Origin: JAFKKF01 sp038323025
GTDB taxonomy: Bacteria; Pseudomonadota; Alphaproteobacteria; Rhizobiales; Kaistiaceae
Direction of reading: 5' to 3'
Assembly: GCA_038323025.1 (NCBI GenBank)
Contig: JBBQGL010000053.1
Span: 1-22,351, forward strand
DNA length: 22,351 nt
Under the pieces are notes generated by a model, which did no database searches, was not told where the DNA came from, and worked only from the letters and a program-made list of their open reading frames with translations. This document shows positions 22,080-22,351 of this stretch, piece after piece; within the stretch, counting starts at the first letter, position 1, and each line of letters begins with the position of its first letter. The translations under genes and the position numbers were made by a program.

Positions 22080-22351
22080 CGGTAGGCTCCCGCCGGACCT
22101 GGCGCGTGGGCCATGTCGAGGAGGAACTTCTGCATGTCCCAGGCGCCGGTCGGGCAGCGCTCGGCGCAGAGCCCGCAATGCAGGCAGACGTCCTCGTCCT
22201 TGGCCATGATCCGCCCGGTCTTCAGCCCCGGCGAGATATAGAGGTCCTGGGTGAGGTTAGGCGCCGGGGCGCTCAGATGCGTGCGCAGTTCCGGCTCCGG
22301 CCCGTTCACCGTGAAGGTGATGCAATCCATCGGGCAGATGTCGACGCAGGC
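22076..22351 (-). CDS. Ferredoxin-domain protein, C-terminal part (5' end outside window)
   Basis: The frame is open to the last base of the window and gives 91 C-terminal residues. A cysteine run reading C-VDI-C-PMD-C enters from the right edge (its first cysteine(s) may lie outside), and a second cluster motif CLHCGLCAERCPTGAWDM follows about 35 residues later: two [4Fe-4S] clusters. It probably passes electrons from KorAB. In related operons such a domain often ends a larger FAD/NAD(P)-dependent oxidoreductase, but only the tail is visible here. The stop overlaps the korA start in ATGA, so the genes are translationally coupled. The methionine at 22330 is internal, inside the first cluster motif (PMDC), and is not a start. 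Confidence 0.8.
   Translation of the reverse strand, partial: ACVDICPMDCITFTVNGPEPELRTHLSAPAPNLTQDLYISPGLKTGRIMAKDEDVCLHCGLCAERCPTGAWDMQKFLLDMAHAPGPAGAYR

Noticed and set aside
20331..22085. 584-codon plus-strand frame opposite korA
   Set aside because: Antisense shadow of korA, rich in Val-Asp-Glu-Arg-Gly with no recognisable domain.
1..22351. CRISPR arrays, tRNA/rRNA genes, IS elements, prophage genes
   Set aside because: No regularly spaced repeats, no tRNA-like TpsiC-arm sequence in a cloverleaf context, and no transposase, integrase or phage structural motif was found in any frame.

Overview
The window is high-GC, densely coding DNA. Strong G/C third-position bias, the gene families present and a candidate IolR-type operator suggest an alphaproteobacterium, probably Hyphomicrobiales (Rhizobiales). 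The genus cannot be fixed from this sequence. I see no rRNA, tRNA, CRISPR array, IS element or phage gene.

Region 1 (1-12983, mostly + strand) looks like a catabolic island for a cyclitol or sugar acid. In order it holds the 3' end of an enolase-family paralogue, a D-2-hydroxyacid dehydrogenase, two Gfo/Idh/MocA dehydrogenases, a reverse-strand DUF2235 alpha/beta hydrolase, iolD, iolE, an SDR dehydrogenase, a GntR/FCD regulator, a Tat-exported polysaccharide deacetylase and an IlvD/Edd-family dehydratase. A Gfo/Idh enzyme, IolE and IolD would give oxidation, dehydration and ring opening of an inositol-type substrate. The usual lower-pathway genes (iolB, iolC, iolA) are not in the window, and an enolase-like protein, a hydroxyacid dehydrogenase and a sugar-acid dehydratase are there instead. 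A perfect GGAA-N6-TTCC palindrome, the published Sinorhizobium meliloti IolR site, lies upstream of the first Gfo/Idh gene, with 7/8 matches 30 bp before it and upstream of iolD. Two related AT-richer repeat elements begin exactly at the stop codons of the first Gfo/Idh gene and of iolE.

Region 2 (12984-13947) is a HigBA-type toxin-antitoxin pair with a near-perfect 19-bp palindrome just upstream of the toxin, followed by a convergent gene for a small basic, charged protein.

Region 3 (14114-15891, - strand) is a two-gene operon with an ATGA overlap: a VOC-family ring-cleaving dioxygenase, then an aldo/keto reductase.

Region 4 (15970-18107) holds two GT9 heptosyltransferases, waaC-like (+) and waaF-like (-). 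They converge and overlap by 22 bp, and probably build the LPS inner core.

Region 5 (18250-22351, - strand) is a 2-oxoacid:ferredoxin oxidoreductase operon: a ferredoxin-domain protein cut by the window edge, korA (gamma-alpha fusion) and korB. Between korA and korB sit a family-2 glycosyltransferase and a possible 58-residue ORF, an unusual split of a two-subunit enzyme.

There is no gene-free stretch longer than 300 bp. The longest is 5295-5591 (297 bp), the divergent region before iolD.
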